The notes under the pieces: generated by a model
Told to the model about the DNA's origin: nothing
Databases searched by the model: none
The model's input: only the letters and a program-made list of their open reading frames with translations
In this document: in pieces, positions 10,780 through 19,405 of the stretch
How positions within the stretch are numbered: position 1 is the stretch's first letter
Layout: each line of letters begins with the position of its first letter
From: Bacillus sp. HSf4
Lineage (GTDB): Bacteria; Bacillota; Bacilli; Bacillales; Bacillaceae
DNA: 64,000 nt
Assembly (NCBI RefSeq): GCF_029537375.1
Contig: NZ_CP120679.1
Coordinates: 2,592,001 to 2,656,000 of the forward strand
Direction: 5' to 3'
Made by a program: the position numbers and the translations under genes

Positions 10780-10808
10780 ATCTTACAGGAGAGGAATGCC
10801 GAATTCAA
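10780..10808 (-). promoter_or_regulatory. SigA-type promoter of accB
   Basis: On the minus strand TTGAAT and TAAGAT are separated by exactly 17 bases, about 70 bases upstream of the accB start codon. Confidence 0.6.
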
Positions 10809-10852
10809 CTACAATCATAAAGGCGCCTTGTCAGCCCGCGGCTAATAGGCGC

Positions 10853-10879
10853 AAAAAATCCCGCTTTCTGCAAGCGGGA
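10853..10879 (-). terminator. Terminator of the spoIIIA operon
   Basis: Minus-strand stem TCCCGCTT / AAGCGGGA with a 5-base loop, followed by a T6 run, 7 bases after the spoIIIAH stop. Confidence 0.85.
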
Positions 10880-10885
10880 AACGGT

Positions 10886-11539
10886 TTAATCAGCAGGCTC
10901 AAACGTTACGGCCACATCGTTTAAGTTTTTGACTTCTTTTGCGACGATATCGATGATATCAGCAGCGGCAGATTTGGAATGTTCTTTCGCTTTGACGGTA
11001 ATGTTGACTTTGTCGCCGTCAGCATTTACAAGAGCGTCCTTGTATCCTTTTGTTTTGATCAATGTCTCCAGCGTTTTTTCTGTTCCCTCCGCTTCGCTGA
11101 GCTCATTCATTTTATCGTAGGCTTCGCTTTTTTCCTTAGCTGTCGCTTTGTCGCTTCTGACGATCTCGGTTAGCTGCTCCCTCTCTCTGCTGCGCTGATC
11201 GTCCATTTCCATCCGATATGTCGTAAATACATCGTCGCCGGATGATTCCTCTGTGACAACCTCTCCATTGCTGCCGCTCTGTTCACTGGCTGACGTTTCT
11301 TTATCTTTTCCTTCGGTCTTTCCTTTTTCGGACTCTGTGCCTTTATCTTTCCCAGGTTCCTCTTTTGCAGGTTCCTCTTTCGCCGGTGCTTCCTGCTTTT
11401 CTTTTTCCGCGGCTACTTGTCCTTCTTGATCCACGGAAACGACGTTCTCTCCTTCAGGTGACATGATGTAATAGACACTCAGCACAACGACAAGACTTAA
11501 CATGGTTAAAAGCCAGACCGTTTGTTTTTTCAGCATCAT
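10886..11539 (-). CDS. spoIIIAH: Stage III sporulation protein SpoIIIAH
   Basis: Mother-cell membrane protein that projects into the intermembrane space and binds forespore SpoIIQ, forming the channel that keeps SigG active and holds the engulfing membranes together. It has an N-terminal membrane segment at about 9-27, then a low-complexity Lys/Glu/Ala/Pro linker (about 40-95). The conserved YscJ/FliF-like ring-building domain covers about 120-217 (TLIKTKGYKDALV, DKVNITVKAKEHS). It directly abuts spoIIIAG. The linker is rich in Glu/Lys repeats such as PAKEEPAKEEP. Confidence 0.96.
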   Translation of the reverse strand: MMLKKQTVWLLTMLSLVVVLSVYYIMSPEGENVVSVDQEGQVAAEKEKQEAPAKEEPAKEEPGKDKGTESEKGKTEGKDKETSASEQSGSNGEVVTEESSGDDVFTTYRMEMDDQRSREREQLTEIVRSDKATAKEKSEAYDKMNELSEAEGTEKTLETLIKTKGYKDALVNADGDKVNITVKAKEHSKSAAADIIDIVAKEVKNLNDVAVTFEPAD

Positions 11540-12223
11540 TTATGAATCCTCCTTCATTTTTTTAGGGGCGACAGCGACGCGGTGGCTCGGGACATCCAAA
11601 AACCTTGTCACTGCTTCAATAATGGTCTTTTTTATTTGAACGTTGTCGACTCCCTGAGCGACAACGAGGACACCTCTGATCTCGGGTTTTTTCGTCTGAA
11701 CGACAACAGGTGTTTCTTCCTGGCCGTTTTTAATCATGACGATCTCTTCGTCTGAAGAAATTTCCGTCACCGTCCGTTTGCCTCCCTGTTTATCCGTCTC
11801 ACTTGTCGATGTCTCTTGCGTCTTCTGATTTTTTTCAAATACTTTCAACGATGTTGCGTCAACATTGACGACGATCGAGACATCGTCAACACCGATGATC
11901 GTTTCCAAAATTTCTTTCAGCTGATTCTCGTATTCTTGTTCATAATCATCGATAGACTCCTTCGGCTTCTCGTTGCCCGTCGGTTTAAACACTTCTTTTT
12001 CCCGGCCCTTTTCGCTCGTTTCAGTGCCGGCTTGCTGCGATGATGCGGGCTCGGTCTTGTGATCTTCAGAAGGTTCGGCAGAAAAGATCTGGCTTACCAG
12101 CATGAAGGAGACACCGAGAACAAACAACAGCAGAAAGTAATGATATTTTGTGAGCTTCTTTCCCTCTTTCTCTTCGTTCGGGAGCAGTTGTCCGATCAGC
12201 TTTCCGATCCAATTTTTATTCAT
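11540..12223 (-). CDS. spoIIIAG: Stage III sporulation protein SpoIIIAG
   Basis: Component of the SpoIIIA-SpoIIQ channel; the B. subtilis protein makes a large ring of about 30 subunits. A membrane segment at about 26-45 (YHFLLLFVLGVSFMLVS-like) follows a short cytoplasmic tail. A variable linker and then the ring-building domain (LKEILETIIGVDDVSIVVNV, RGVLVVAQGVDNVQIKKTI) follow. It overlaps spoIIIAF by 8 bases and abuts spoIIIAH. Confidence 0.95.
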   Translation of the reverse strand: MNKNWIGKLIGQLLPNEEKEGKKLTKYHYFLLLFVLGVSFMLVSQIFSAEPSEDHKTEPASSQQAGTETSEKGREKEVFKPTGNEKPKESIDDYEQEYENQLKEILETIIGVDDVSIVVNVDATSLKVFEKNQKTQETSTSETDKQGGKRTVTEISSDEEIVMIKNGQEETPVVVQTKKPEIRGVLVVAQGVDNVQIKKTIIEAVTRFLDVPSHRVAVAPKKMKEDS

Positions 12224-12845
12224 GGCCGCTTTGTTCTCCCCCTTCTAAATGAACTGTGATCTTGCCGGGGTCCATTTCCCATATGTCTGCCAGCTGCTCG
12301 GCGATTCTTTCCGCTTCTTTCTCCTCTTGATCGCGCTTCGAGCTGTAGCTTTCCCCCGGGTTGATGTCCACCGGGGCGACGGCTTGGACCGTTTTTTCGG
12401 AAGCGGAGCCCATGAAGACTGCAACCTTCATATGTTCAGCGATGTCTTTCTCAGATTTCAGGTGTTCGTCTGAAGAGATTTTGACTTGTTCTATCATATA
12501 TTGGTCATGATTGAACATCTCCTCCGCCCTCTTTTTTAATTGAACAGCCATCTGTTCTAAAATATATGCTTGCTGTGAGGCTTGTATTTCTTTTTTTTCT
12601 GAATTCAGCTGATTTTTTATTTCTCCTGACTGAACTTGTCCATTCTCGGTCAGATGTTCGAAAATGACTTCCGGATCGGTGCGGAACAGCGTGAAGATCG
12701 GCTTCAGGATGACGACGATCAACAGCAGGCTGATGACCATCTTCGCGTATTTTTGCATGCTGGAATTCGGCAGAAGCATATCGATGACGATGGCAAGCAG
12801 AATAAATAAAATAATATTTGTGAGCCACTCCGTCAAAAATTCCAC
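12216..12845 (-). CDS. spoIIIAF: Stage III sporulation protein SpoIIIAF
   Basis: Mother-cell protein of the SpoIIIA complex, 209 residues. Two N-terminal membrane helices lie at about 7-27 and 35-52 (WLTNIILFILLAIVIDMLL; KMVISLLLIVVILKPIF), followed by a soluble, Lys/Glu-rich domain facing the intermembrane space. It overlaps spoIIIAG and lies 13 bases after spoIIIAE. Confidence 0.94.
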   Translation of the reverse strand: MEFLTEWLTNIILFILLAIVIDMLLPNSSMQKYAKMVISLLLIVVILKPIFTLFRTDPEVIFEHLTENGQVQSGEIKNQLNSEKKEIQASQQAYILEQMAVQLKKRAEEMFNHDQYMIEQVKISSDEHLKSEKDIAEHMKVAVFMGSASEKTVQAVAPVDINPGESYSSKRDQEEKEAERIAEQLADIWEMDPGKITVHLEGGEQSGHE

Positions 12846-12858
12846 ATGAGCCCCTCCC

Positions 12859-14067
12859 CTACTTCATCATCATGGTCAGATTCCCGGCTGTAATAATGAC
12901 GGTTAAGCTTAAGAAAAACATCAGCGAGACGATAGCCATCGCCGCGAAAATATAGATCACGCTTTTGCTGATGACATCAAGGCAGCTGATCACCGGCCCT
13001 CCCCCAAGCGGCTGCAGAACAGCGGCGGCTATTTTGTAGATCAATGCCAGCGAGAGGATTTTGATGGCGGGAAAAGCGGCGATGCAGATCAAGATCGCAA
13101 CACCGAGGATTCCGACGGTGTTTTTCAGCAGAAGAGAAGCGCTGATCACCGTATCTGTCGCTTCTGTAAACATGCGGCCCAAGACGGGGATGAAATTGCC
13201 GGTGATGAATTTGGCCGTCCTCAGGGTGATTCCGTCCGTAACCGCAGCTGAGGCGCCCTGTACAGATATGACCCCGAGAAATACGGTTAAAAAAGCGGCC
13301 AGCGTCCCGATTGCCACATTCCTTAAAAGCTGGGCGAGCTGTGTGACCTTGTATTGTTCTGTCATCGTGCTGACGATGCTTAAGATCGCTGATAAAAACA
13401 AGAGCGGCAGGACGACATATTGGATAAACAAACCGCTGGAGTTCATTAAAAAGAGAATCACAGGATGAAAAAAAGCGGCTGAAACGGCTCCTCCTGAGCT
13501 TGCCAGCAGGGCGAGGAGCAGGGGTATGAGCGACAGAATAAAGCTTGTCATCGATTGAATCGCTTCATTCGCATACGTGACGGCGATCCGAAAACTGTTT
13601 AGCGCAAGAATAATCAGGACCATGTAAACGATCGCATAGGCGACTTTGCTGACGGTGCTCTGCTGGAACGCATTTTGCAGCAGCTGGAGCAGCACACAAA
13701 ATATCGTTAAGAGAATCAAGGTCCCCAGGAGTTTTCCGCCAGCCAGCACTTCATGGAACAAGTAGGAAAACAGCGCCTTGACCCATTCTTCAGGGGAAAA
13801 ATGCTTTTCTCCTTTTATAAAATCCAATAAACTTCCTTTTTGACTTTCAGGAAGATAGCCCCCATAGTCTGTCATGATCTTGTTCCAAAACTCTCCCACA
13901 CGGTCGAGTTCCAATGCCTCGGCCTGCTCTTTTGCCATCGCTTCAGCGGATTCTTCCGTTTCTTGGGCTGAGCCTGCTTCCTGCGGCTCCTCGTCCGCTG
14001 CTTGTACATCCCGCGCTCCGAAGCATATCATCCCGATGACAAACAGCCAGAACAGAAAACGCTTCAT
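12859..14067 (-). CDS. spoIIIAE: Stage III sporulation protein SpoIIIAE
   Basis: Polytopic membrane protein proposed to form the permease-like core of the SpoIIIA channel. A signal-like N-terminus (KRFLFWLFVIGMICFGA) precedes an acidic Glu/Ala stretch. At least seven hydrophobic helices follow, together with the conserved VSAAFFHPVILFLMNSSG and LQPLGGGPVISCLDVISKS segments. The ATG at 14067 sits 12 bases after GGAGG; the ATG at 14079 would touch the ribosome site directly. Confidence 0.95.
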   Translation of the reverse strand: MKRFLFWLFVIGMICFGARDVQAADEEPQEAGSAQETEESAEAMAKEQAEALELDRVGEFWNKIMTDYGGYLPESQKGSLLDFIKGEKHFSPEEWVKALFSYLFHEVLAGGKLLGTLILLTIFCVLLQLLQNAFQQSTVSKVAYAIVYMVLIILALNSFRIAVTYANEAIQSMTSFILSLIPLLLALLASSGGAVSAAFFHPVILFLMNSSGLFIQYVVLPLLFLSAILSIVSTMTEQYKVTQLAQLLRNVAIGTLAAFLTVFLGVISVQGASAAVTDGITLRTAKFITGNFIPVLGRMFTEATDTVISASLLLKNTVGILGVAILICIAAFPAIKILSLALIYKIAAAVLQPLGGGPVISCLDVISKSVIYIFAAMAIVSLMFFLSLTVIITAGNLTMMMK

Positions 14068-14091
14068 ACTAAAGAACATCCTCCTTTCTGA

Positions 14092-14487
14092 CTAGGACAT
14101 CGAAGGGATCAGCCCGATGATGGTTTCGATAATGACGGTTAAAATGGGAACGGCCATGACCAAAATGAGGATTTTTCCTGCCAGTTCGATCTTCGAAGCA
14201 ATCGCCCCCTGCCCGGCGTCCTTGGCCAGCTGTGCGCCAAACTCCGCGATATACGCGATACCGATAATTTTCAAAATCGTTTCGACATACATCATGTTGA
14301 TATTTGCATTGGCGGCTATTTTTTCAATCATGCGGATGATTTCATAGACCTGATCCATTAGGAATAAAAAGATAGTGCAGCCTGCAAAAACGACAATGAG
14401 AAAAGCAAAAGTCGGTTTCTGCTCTTTGACAATCAAGCTGAGGAAGGTTGCAATCATTCCCAATCCTACGATTTGAACGATTTCAAT
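14092..14487 (-). CDS. spoIIIAD: Stage III sporulation protein SpoIIIAD, probable ATT start
   Basis: Small polytopic membrane protein of the SpoIIIA complex, with about four hydrophobic segments and the conserved VETILKIIGIAYIAEFGAQ and IASKIELAGKILILVMAVP. No ATG or GTG with a ribosome site fits the expected N-terminus. An ATT codon at 14487 lies 7 bases after AGGGGGG and starts IEIVQIVGLGMIATF, close to the recalled B. subtilis N-terminus; it gives 131 residues. The only conventional alternative is a TTG at 14463 (123 residues). It lacks a spaced ribosome site and would remove conserved hydrophobic residues. Confidence 0.85.
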   Translation of the reverse strand: MEIVQIVGLGMIATFLSLIVKEQKPTFAFLIVVFAGCTIFLFLMDQVYEIIRMIEKIAANANINMMYVETILKIIGIAYIAEFGAQLAKDAGQGAIASKIELAGKILILVMAVPILTVIIETIIGLIPSMS

Positions 14488-14499
14488 GAGTAAGCCCCC

Positions 14500-14706
14500 C
14501 TATCCTTGAAATAGAAAGACAGCTTTTATCTTTTGGAACAAATCATCGACGACAGTAGCCACCATGAATAAAATATAAATAAATCCTAAAAGCGTGACCC
14601 ATTGGGCATATTCTTTCTTCCCCATTTGGTCGAGTATGGTGTGGAGAAATGCGACGACGATTCCGACGCCGGCTATTTGAAAAATAATGTTTACGTCTAT
14701 TCCCAT
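14500..14706 (-). CDS. spoIIIAC: Stage III sporulation protein SpoIIIAC
   Basis: A 68-residue membrane protein with two helices (IIFQIAGVGIVVAFLHTIL and WVTLLGFIYILFMVATVV) joined by a basic loop (MGKKEYAQ). It is related to SpoIIIAD and sits between spoIIIAB and spoIIIAD in the usual order. Role within the channel complex is known only from the family. Confidence 0.94.
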   Translation of the reverse strand: MGIDVNIIFQIAGVGIVVAFLHTILDQMGKKEYAQWVTLLGFIYILFMVATVVDDLFQKIKAVFLFQG

Positions 14707-14728
14707 TTCATGTATGCTCCCCTCTTCA

Positions 14729-15244
14729 TTACATCAATAGAAGAATCAGCAGCAGTCCTGACAGGAACCCAAGGCTTTTGACCATCTTTTCGTTTTTCGC
14801 CTGCGCCAGATTCGCTTCAGCTTCTTCTGTTTCTAAATGGGTTAACGCCAGTTTGATATGTTTTTGCTGAGAAATCAGATCATGACGGCCAAGGGTTTCT
14901 CCAAATTGCCGCAAAATATCAAGCTCTTTTTTCTTTAGAGCCGTTTGCGGCCATACTTTCTGCAAACTTTCTTCCCACGCCGCTCCGGCCGAGACGCTTC
15001 CTTCTTCCAGTTTTTCAGAAAAGGTTGCAAATATGGAAGCGACGGGCTCTTGCATCTGCTCTGCGATATGATGGGAAGCCGTGCGGAGCGGTGTGTGTCC
15101 ATACATGATTTCAGCTTCCAGCGACTGCAAGGCGGCCAAGAGCTGACGGATTTGCTTCGGCCTTTCCCTGAAAGGTTTGGCCATTTCAAATCCCGTCCAT
15201 GTGGCAGCTGCCAAAATCAGCGCTGCTCCCAAAAGCTTCAGCAT
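14729..15244 (-). CDS. spoIIIAB: Stage III sporulation protein SpoIIIAB
   Basis: 171-residue protein with hydrophobic segments at both ends (about 3-20 and 152-171) around a helical soluble domain. That layout resembles T2SF/GspF-like platform proteins. Conserved features include RPKQIRQLLAALQSLEAEIMYGHTPL and LGRHDLISQQKHIKLALTHLE. The start overlaps the end of spoIIIAA by 7 bases. Confidence 0.94.
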   Translation of the reverse strand: MLKLLGAALILAAATWTGFEMAKPFRERPKQIRQLLAALQSLEAEIMYGHTPLRTASHHIAEQMQEPVASIFATFSEKLEEGSVSAGAAWEESLQKVWPQTALKKKELDILRQFGETLGRHDLISQQKHIKLALTHLETEEAEANLAQAKNEKMVKSLGFLSGLLLILLLM

Positions 15245-16161
15245 GATAACACCCTCTGATTCGCCCCGAGCGGTTCTCCATCACCATTGTAGATGCGGTT
15301 TAAGCTGCCCGGGCCGTTCTTTCTGGAAAGCTCGACAATTCGCTGAAATACGCCGTATTCCCTGAGCAGCTTCAGCGACGGGCGCTTGGCGATATCTGAA
15401 TATGTGAATCCGTGGGCGGACACAATAATTGTCACTCCTGCATGCACCGCTTCCAAAAGCGCTTCAGCGTCTTCCATTCGGCCAATTTCATCTGCAATCA
15501 CAACGTCCGGGCTCATCGAACGGATCATCATCATCAGACCTTCCGCCTTCGGACAGGCGTCAAGAATGTCGATGCGATCGCCGAACCGGTATTGAGGAAT
15601 GCCGTTAACACAGCCGGCAATTTCCGACCTTTCATCAACGATCGCCACCTTTTTGGCGGGGATGCTTCCGTTCCCCGCGCTAATCAGCCTTGCAAGATCT
15701 CTAAGCAGGGTTGTTTTGCCTGTTTGCGGGGGACCGATGATCAGCGTGTTGAGCCACATGTGTTGAAACAAATGGGATGCATACGGCTTGGCGATACCGA
15801 TTTTTTCTTTGGCAATGCGAATATTGAATGATGAAATGTCCCTGATTCCTTTGACGGCCCCGTTTTCCACGACAACTCTGCCGGCCAGGCCGACCCGGTG
15901 TCCGCCTCTGATGGTGATATAGCCTTTTTTCAGCTCTTCTTCAAGCGTATACATGCTGTAATCGCCCAGTCTGGTCAAAAACAGCGCCGCATCTTCATGT
16001 GTGGCGGTATAATTCAAAAAAAGCGAATGCCCCTGGCGGACCAGTTCCAGCGGACGACTTGTCCTTATCCGAATTTCTTCTATTTGATCTGCTTCATGTT
16101 TTTTAAGTCCGCTGAGCGCGCGTTTTATCGTGTCAGGGAGAATCTCTGTGATGTGGTGCAA
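15238..16161 (-). CDS. spoIIIAA: Stage III sporulation ATPase SpoIIIAA
   Basis: Secretion-type AAA+ ATPase thought to energise the SpoIIIA-SpoIIQ channel. Walker A GPPQTGKTT lies at 143-151, Walker B-like VVIADEIGRMED near 210, and KGYITIRGGHRVGLAGR in the N-terminal domain. I chose the TTG at 16161: it gives 307 residues, as in B. subtilis, and lies 7 bases after GGAGGG. The upstream GTG and TTG in frame overlap or precede that site. First gene of the operon. Confidence 0.95.
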   Translation of the reverse strand: MHHITEILPDTIKRALSGLKKHEADQIEEIRIRTSRPLELVRQGHSLFLNYTATHEDAALFLTRLGDYSMYTLEEELKKGYITIRGGHRVGLAGRVVVENGAVKGIRDISSFNIRIAKEKIGIAKPYASHLFQHMWLNTLIIGPPQTGKTTLLRDLARLISAGNGSIPAKKVAIVDERSEIAGCVNGIPQYRFGDRIDILDACPKAEGLMMMIRSMSPDVVIADEIGRMEDAEALLEAVHAGVTIIVSAHGFTYSDIAKRPSLKLLREYGVFQRIVELSRKNGPGSLNRIYNGDGEPLGANQRVLSC

Positions 16162-16198
16162 AAACACTCCCTCCTTCTCCAAGCTTGTCTTCTATAAA

Positions 16199-16226
16199 AA
16201 TGTATGTTCAAAGGAAGACTTTATGA
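16199..16226 (-). promoter_or_regulatory. SigE-type promoter of spoIIIA
   Basis: On the minus strand TCATAAA and CATACATT are separated by 13 bases, fitting the mother-cell SigE consensus (about KMATATT-N13/14-CATACAMT). It lies about 40 bases upstream of the spoIIIAA start codon. This agrees with the known SigE control of the operon. Confidence 0.7.
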
Positions 16227-16253
16227 CAAGTCCGTCTCTCCCCGCTGTTTTGG

Positions 16254-16538
16254 CTATTTGTAGATGCCTGCAATAATAAAAACAACACCCATGAAAATCA
16301 AAACAAGTTTGGCATATGACAGCTGCCCTGCAATTTGATATATTCCGATTGTCATCGTAATAATAAAGATCAGCGGTCCGACCATTGCCAGAACGCTGTT
16401 AACCGCCACCGCTTTGCGGACATCGTTCATCAAAAGCATCACGATGGCGGCCGTCAGCTCAATCAGGGAGGAGACAACCCTTAACGCAGCCATCGATAAA
16501 ACCGTCGGATTGACTTGTCCAAAGAAAAACTTCATCAT
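16254..16538 (-). CDS. yqhV: Small membrane protein YqhV
   Basis: 94-residue hydrophobic protein with three likely membrane helices and the conserved stretch LSYAKLVLIFMGVVFI. B. subtilis YqhV has almost the same length and place (between efp and spoIIIAA). Function is unknown; expression in sporulation is reported for the homologue as far as I recall. Two adjacent ATG codons follow CTGGAGG, so the first residue is uncertain by one. Confidence 0.85.
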   Translation of the reverse strand: MMKFFFGQVNPTVLSMAALRVVSSLIELTAAIVMLLMNDVRKAVAVNSVLAMVGPLIFIITMTIGIYQIAGQLSYAKLVLIFMGVVFIIAGIYK

Positions 16539-16636
16539 CTTAAACCTCCAGTAACACTTCCGGCTTTTTTTACAATCTATGCTCTCTTTTGAAAAAGTAG
16601 TCTTCTAAATTTTCCATTTGAAGGTAGAATGAAGGC

Positions 16637-16670
16637 AAAAAAAAGAGCCGGCTTTAAAAGCCGGCTCTTT
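16637..16670 (-). terminator. Terminator of efp
   Basis: Minus-strand AAAGAGCCGGCTTT / AAAGCCGGCTCTTT stem with a T8 run, 10 bases after the efp stop. Confidence 0.9.
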
Positions 16671-16679
16671 ATCCTGATG

Positions 16680-17237
16680 TTATGCTCTTGATACGTAGGA
16701 TCCGTCAGAAGTGTTGACAACGAGCGTATCGCCTTCGTTCACGAAGAACGGCACGTTGACAACAAGACCTGTTTCAGTTTTTGCTGGTTTTGTTCCGCCA
16801 GAGGCTGTATCGCCTTTTATGCCCGGTTCTGTTTCAACAACTTTCAGCTCGACTGTATTCGGAAGTTCAATTCCGAGAGTCTCTGTCTGATACATCATGA
16901 TTTGAACGGACATGTTTTCAAGCAAGAATTTGAGTTCGTGCTCGATTTGGGAAGCATTCAGCTCAAGCTGTTCATAGGTTGTTGTATCCATGAAAACGTG
17001 CTGATCGCCGTTCGCATATAAATACTGCATCGTTTTTGTTTCAATTTGAGCGCGCGCTACTTTTTCACCTGCACGGAAGGTTTTCTCCTGAATCGCGCCT
17101 GTGCGGAGATTTCTCAGTTTTGAGCGGACAAAAGCAGCACCTTTTCCCGGCTTGACGTGCTGAAAGTCAACAACGCGCCAGATGCCTCCGTCTACTTCAA
17201 TTGTTAAACCTGTGCGAAAATCGTTTACTGAAATCAT
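16680..17237 (-). CDS. efp: Elongation factor P
   Basis: Relieves ribosome stalling at polyproline stretches. The 185 residues form three beta-barrel domains. The conserved domain-I loop is KPGKGAAFV with Lys32 at the tip, the residue that carries 5-aminopentanol in B. subtilis. The C-terminal [17 protein letters not shown] is typical. It follows yqhT by 30 bases. Confidence 0.98.
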   Translation of the reverse strand: MISVNDFRTGLTIEVDGGIWRVVDFQHVKPGKGAAFVRSKLRNLRTGAIQEKTFRAGEKVARAQIETKTMQYLYANGDQHVFMDTTTYEQLELNASQIEHELKFLLENMSVQIMMYQTETLGIELPNTVELKVVETEPGIKGDTASGGTKPAKTETGLVVNVPFFVNEGDTLVVNTSDGSYVSRA

Positions 17238-17267
17238 GATTATCCTCCTATTGCTCCAATCAACGGA

Positions 17268-18329
17268 TTATAAAATAATTAATTCTTTTGCGGAATGGGT
17301 AAGGGATTCGTTCCCGCCGTCGGTCAGCACGATATCATCCTCGATTCTGACTCCGCCTTTACCCGGTATGTAGATTCCCGGTTCAACCGTGACGACCATG
17401 CCCTTTTCAAGCGTCTGGTCTGAACGCGCAGAAAGCGCCGGACTTTCATGAACTTCCATGCCAAGGCCATGGCCTGTTGAGTGGCCGAAGTAATCGCCGT
17501 AGCCCTTTGAAGTAATGTAGTCCCTTGTCAAAGCATCAGCCTGTTTTCCGGTGATTCCCGGCTTGATAGTCTCCATGCCGATGGCCTGTGCTTCAAATAC
17601 GGTCTGATAAATTGTTTTCAGCTCGTCGCTCGGCTCGCCCACCGCGATCGTCCGCGTCATATCCGAGCAGTATCCTTTATAGTAGGCCCCAAAGTCGAGC
17701 GTCACAAAGTCGCCCTTCTCGATGGCTTTTTCGCTTGCCACTCCGTGGGGGAGGCTCGAACGCAATCCGGAAGCGACGATCATATCAAATGAGGAATGAT
17801 CGGCTCCCTGCTTCCGCATGTAAAATTCAAGCTCATTGGCGATGGCGATTTCCGTCATGCCGGGCCGTATAACCGTGAGAATATGGCTGAATGCATCATC
17901 TGCTATCTTTGCAGCTTCCTTTAATATCTTAATCTCTTCACTTGACTTAATCAAGCGCAACTTTTCCACAGATTGTGAAACCGGAACAAGCTCGGCTGAT
18001 GGAAGCTGCTTTTTATAAGAAGCATACGTCCCGTATGTCATTTTATCCTGCTCAAAACCGATTTTATTTAATCCCATTTCTTTGATCACTTCGGCTGCCT
18101 TTTGGACGATGCCGCCTGTATGCTGGACGACTTCAAAGTCTGCGACCTGCTTTTTCGCCTGCTCTGTGTAGCGGAAATCCGTGATGAACACCGCTCTGTC
18201 CTCTGAAATGACCGCAAGTCCCGATGATCCGGTAAAGCCTGTTATGTAACGCAAATTAATGCCGCTCGTCACCAAAAGCCCTTCGATTCCCAGGCCGCCG
18301 AAAAGCTCTCTCAATTTGTTCAGTTTCAT
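17268..18329 (-). CDS. yqhT: M24B metallopeptidase (Xaa-Pro peptidase) YqhT
   Basis: Pita-bread metallopeptidase predicted to cleave X-Pro bonds in peptides. It has an N-terminal creatinase-like domain (about 1-125) and a C-terminal catalytic domain. The dinuclear metal ligands are recognisable in LDFGAYYKGYCSDMTRT, GHSTGHGLGMEVHE, VTVEPGIYIPG and GVRIEDDI. The length of 353 matches B. subtilis YqhT. Preceding efp, it is plausibly part of a proline-related operon. Confidence 0.95.
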   Translation of the reverse strand: MKLNKLRELFGGLGIEGLLVTSGINLRYITGFTGSSGLAVISEDRAVFITDFRYTEQAKKQVADFEVVQHTGGIVQKAAEVIKEMGLNKIGFEQDKMTYGTYASYKKQLPSAELVPVSQSVEKLRLIKSSEEIKILKEAAKIADDAFSHILTVIRPGMTEIAIANELEFYMRKQGADHSSFDMIVASGLRSSLPHGVASEKAIEKGDFVTLDFGAYYKGYCSDMTRTIAVGEPSDELKTIYQTVFEAQAIGMETIKPGITGKQADALTRDYITSKGYGDYFGHSTGHGLGMEVHESPALSARSDQTLEKGMVVTVEPGIYIPGKGGVRIEDDIVLTDGGNESLTHSAKELIIL

Positions 18330-18341
18330 TTTTGACTCCCC

Positions 18342-18776
18342 CTATTGGTTATTGTTCAAAAAATAACAGACAGCAAGCTTATAACCTTCAAATCCAAGCC
18401 CGGTGATCTGGCCTCTTGTGACAGGAGCAATGACCGATCGGCGGCGAAACTCTTCCCTTGCATGAGGATTTGATAGATGGACTTCGATCACCGGAATCCC
18501 GATCGCTGCCACCGCATCGCGGATCGCATAGCTGTAATGTGAAAAAGCCCCGGGATTTAAAACAACGCCATCATACTGTTCATCTGCTTCATGAAGAGCG
18601 TCGATGATATCCCCCTCATGATTGGATTGAAAAAAAGTCAGCTCGGCATGCACGCCTTCAGCAAATTGAAAAAGCTTCTGCTCCAAATCAGTCAATGTGT
18701 CTTTCCCGTATACTTCCGGTTCGCGTTTGCCCAAACGGTTTAAATTCGGACCGTTCACTATTAAAATGTGCGGCAA
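18342..18776 (-). CDS. aroQ: 3-dehydroquinate dehydratase, type II
   Basis: Dodecameric type II dehydroquinase of the shikimate pathway. Motifs seen are ILIVNGPNLNRLGKREPEVYG with the catalytic Tyr, QSNHEGDIIDALHEA, NPGAFSHYSYAIRDA and IEVHLSNPHAREEFR. The TTG at 18776 starts PHILIVNGPN, lies 8 bases after GGGGGG and gives 144 residues. Open frame upstream of it is unconserved. Known as yqhS in B. subtilis. Confidence 0.94.
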   Translation of the reverse strand: MPHILIVNGPNLNRLGKREPEVYGKDTLTDLEQKLFQFAEGVHAELTFFQSNHEGDIIDALHEADEQYDGVVLNPGAFSHYSYAIRDAVAAIGIPVIEVHLSNPHAREEFRRRSVIAPVTRGQITGLGFEGYKLAVCYFLNNNQ

Positions 18777-18868
18777 TTCTCTTCCCCCCTTTTCACTCAA
18801 AACATTCTCACGCCAAAAAAAATGTCCACTTACAGTGAACATTTTATCATATTGATCCGGCATCAACA

Positions 18869-19405
18869 CTATTCCCTTGTTTCCCCCAGCGCCCGCGAAA
18901 GCTTTTCCTCATTCAGTTCATTGTACTCAAACGAAATCGAGTAACCGACAAACAAGCCGTAAAGCAGATAGATACAGAGCGTCGTCACCACTGTTTCCCT
19001 CTTTAACTCAGGGACAGTCCGGACATCGGGAAACATAGGGTTAAACAGATAAAAGACAATGAGCCACAAAACAACCCCATACGCCATACCGCCCCAGATG
19101 CCTTTCACTTGTTTCAGACAGCCGAAATAAATCAGTGCAGCTCCGATGGAGATGACTCCGATCAATAGAATACTGATCACCGTGCCGAGAAATCCGTTTT
19201 TCCAATCGCCGATGACAAAAGGCTGAAGAATCATGTTCGGATTGACTTCCGAAAATTTAAACAGGTATGCCAGTTCACCGATGGTTCCCCAAATCAGTCC
19301 GCCGAAAAATCCCGTAGTGATCACCCTGCCGCTGAAGGACATCGGACTTTCCCGCTTATTCTGCTCCAACTCTTCCGATTGTTTCTGATTGTCTTCATTG
19401 CTCAT
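18869..19405 (-). CDS. yqhR: Conserved membrane protein YqhR
   Basis: 178-residue membrane protein: a polar N-terminus, then about four helices (TGFFGGLIWGTIGELAYLF, TVISILLIGVISIGAALIYF, GMAYGVVLWLIVFYLF, LCIYLLYGLFVGYSISF). It is typical of the sporulating-bacteria YqhR family; function unknown. The ATG at 19405 lies downstream of an unusually complete ribosome-complementary stretch (GGAGGTGATC). The spacing is long at about 14 bases from the core, so the start is uncertain. Confidence 0.8.
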   Translation of the reverse strand: MSNEDNQKQSEELEQNKRESPMSFSGRVITTGFFGGLIWGTIGELAYLFKFSEVNPNMILQPFVIGDWKNGFLGTVISILLIGVISIGAALIYFGCLKQVKGIWGGMAYGVVLWLIVFYLFNPMFPDVRTVPELKRETVVTTLCIYLLYGLFVGYSISFEYNELNEEKLSRALGETRE

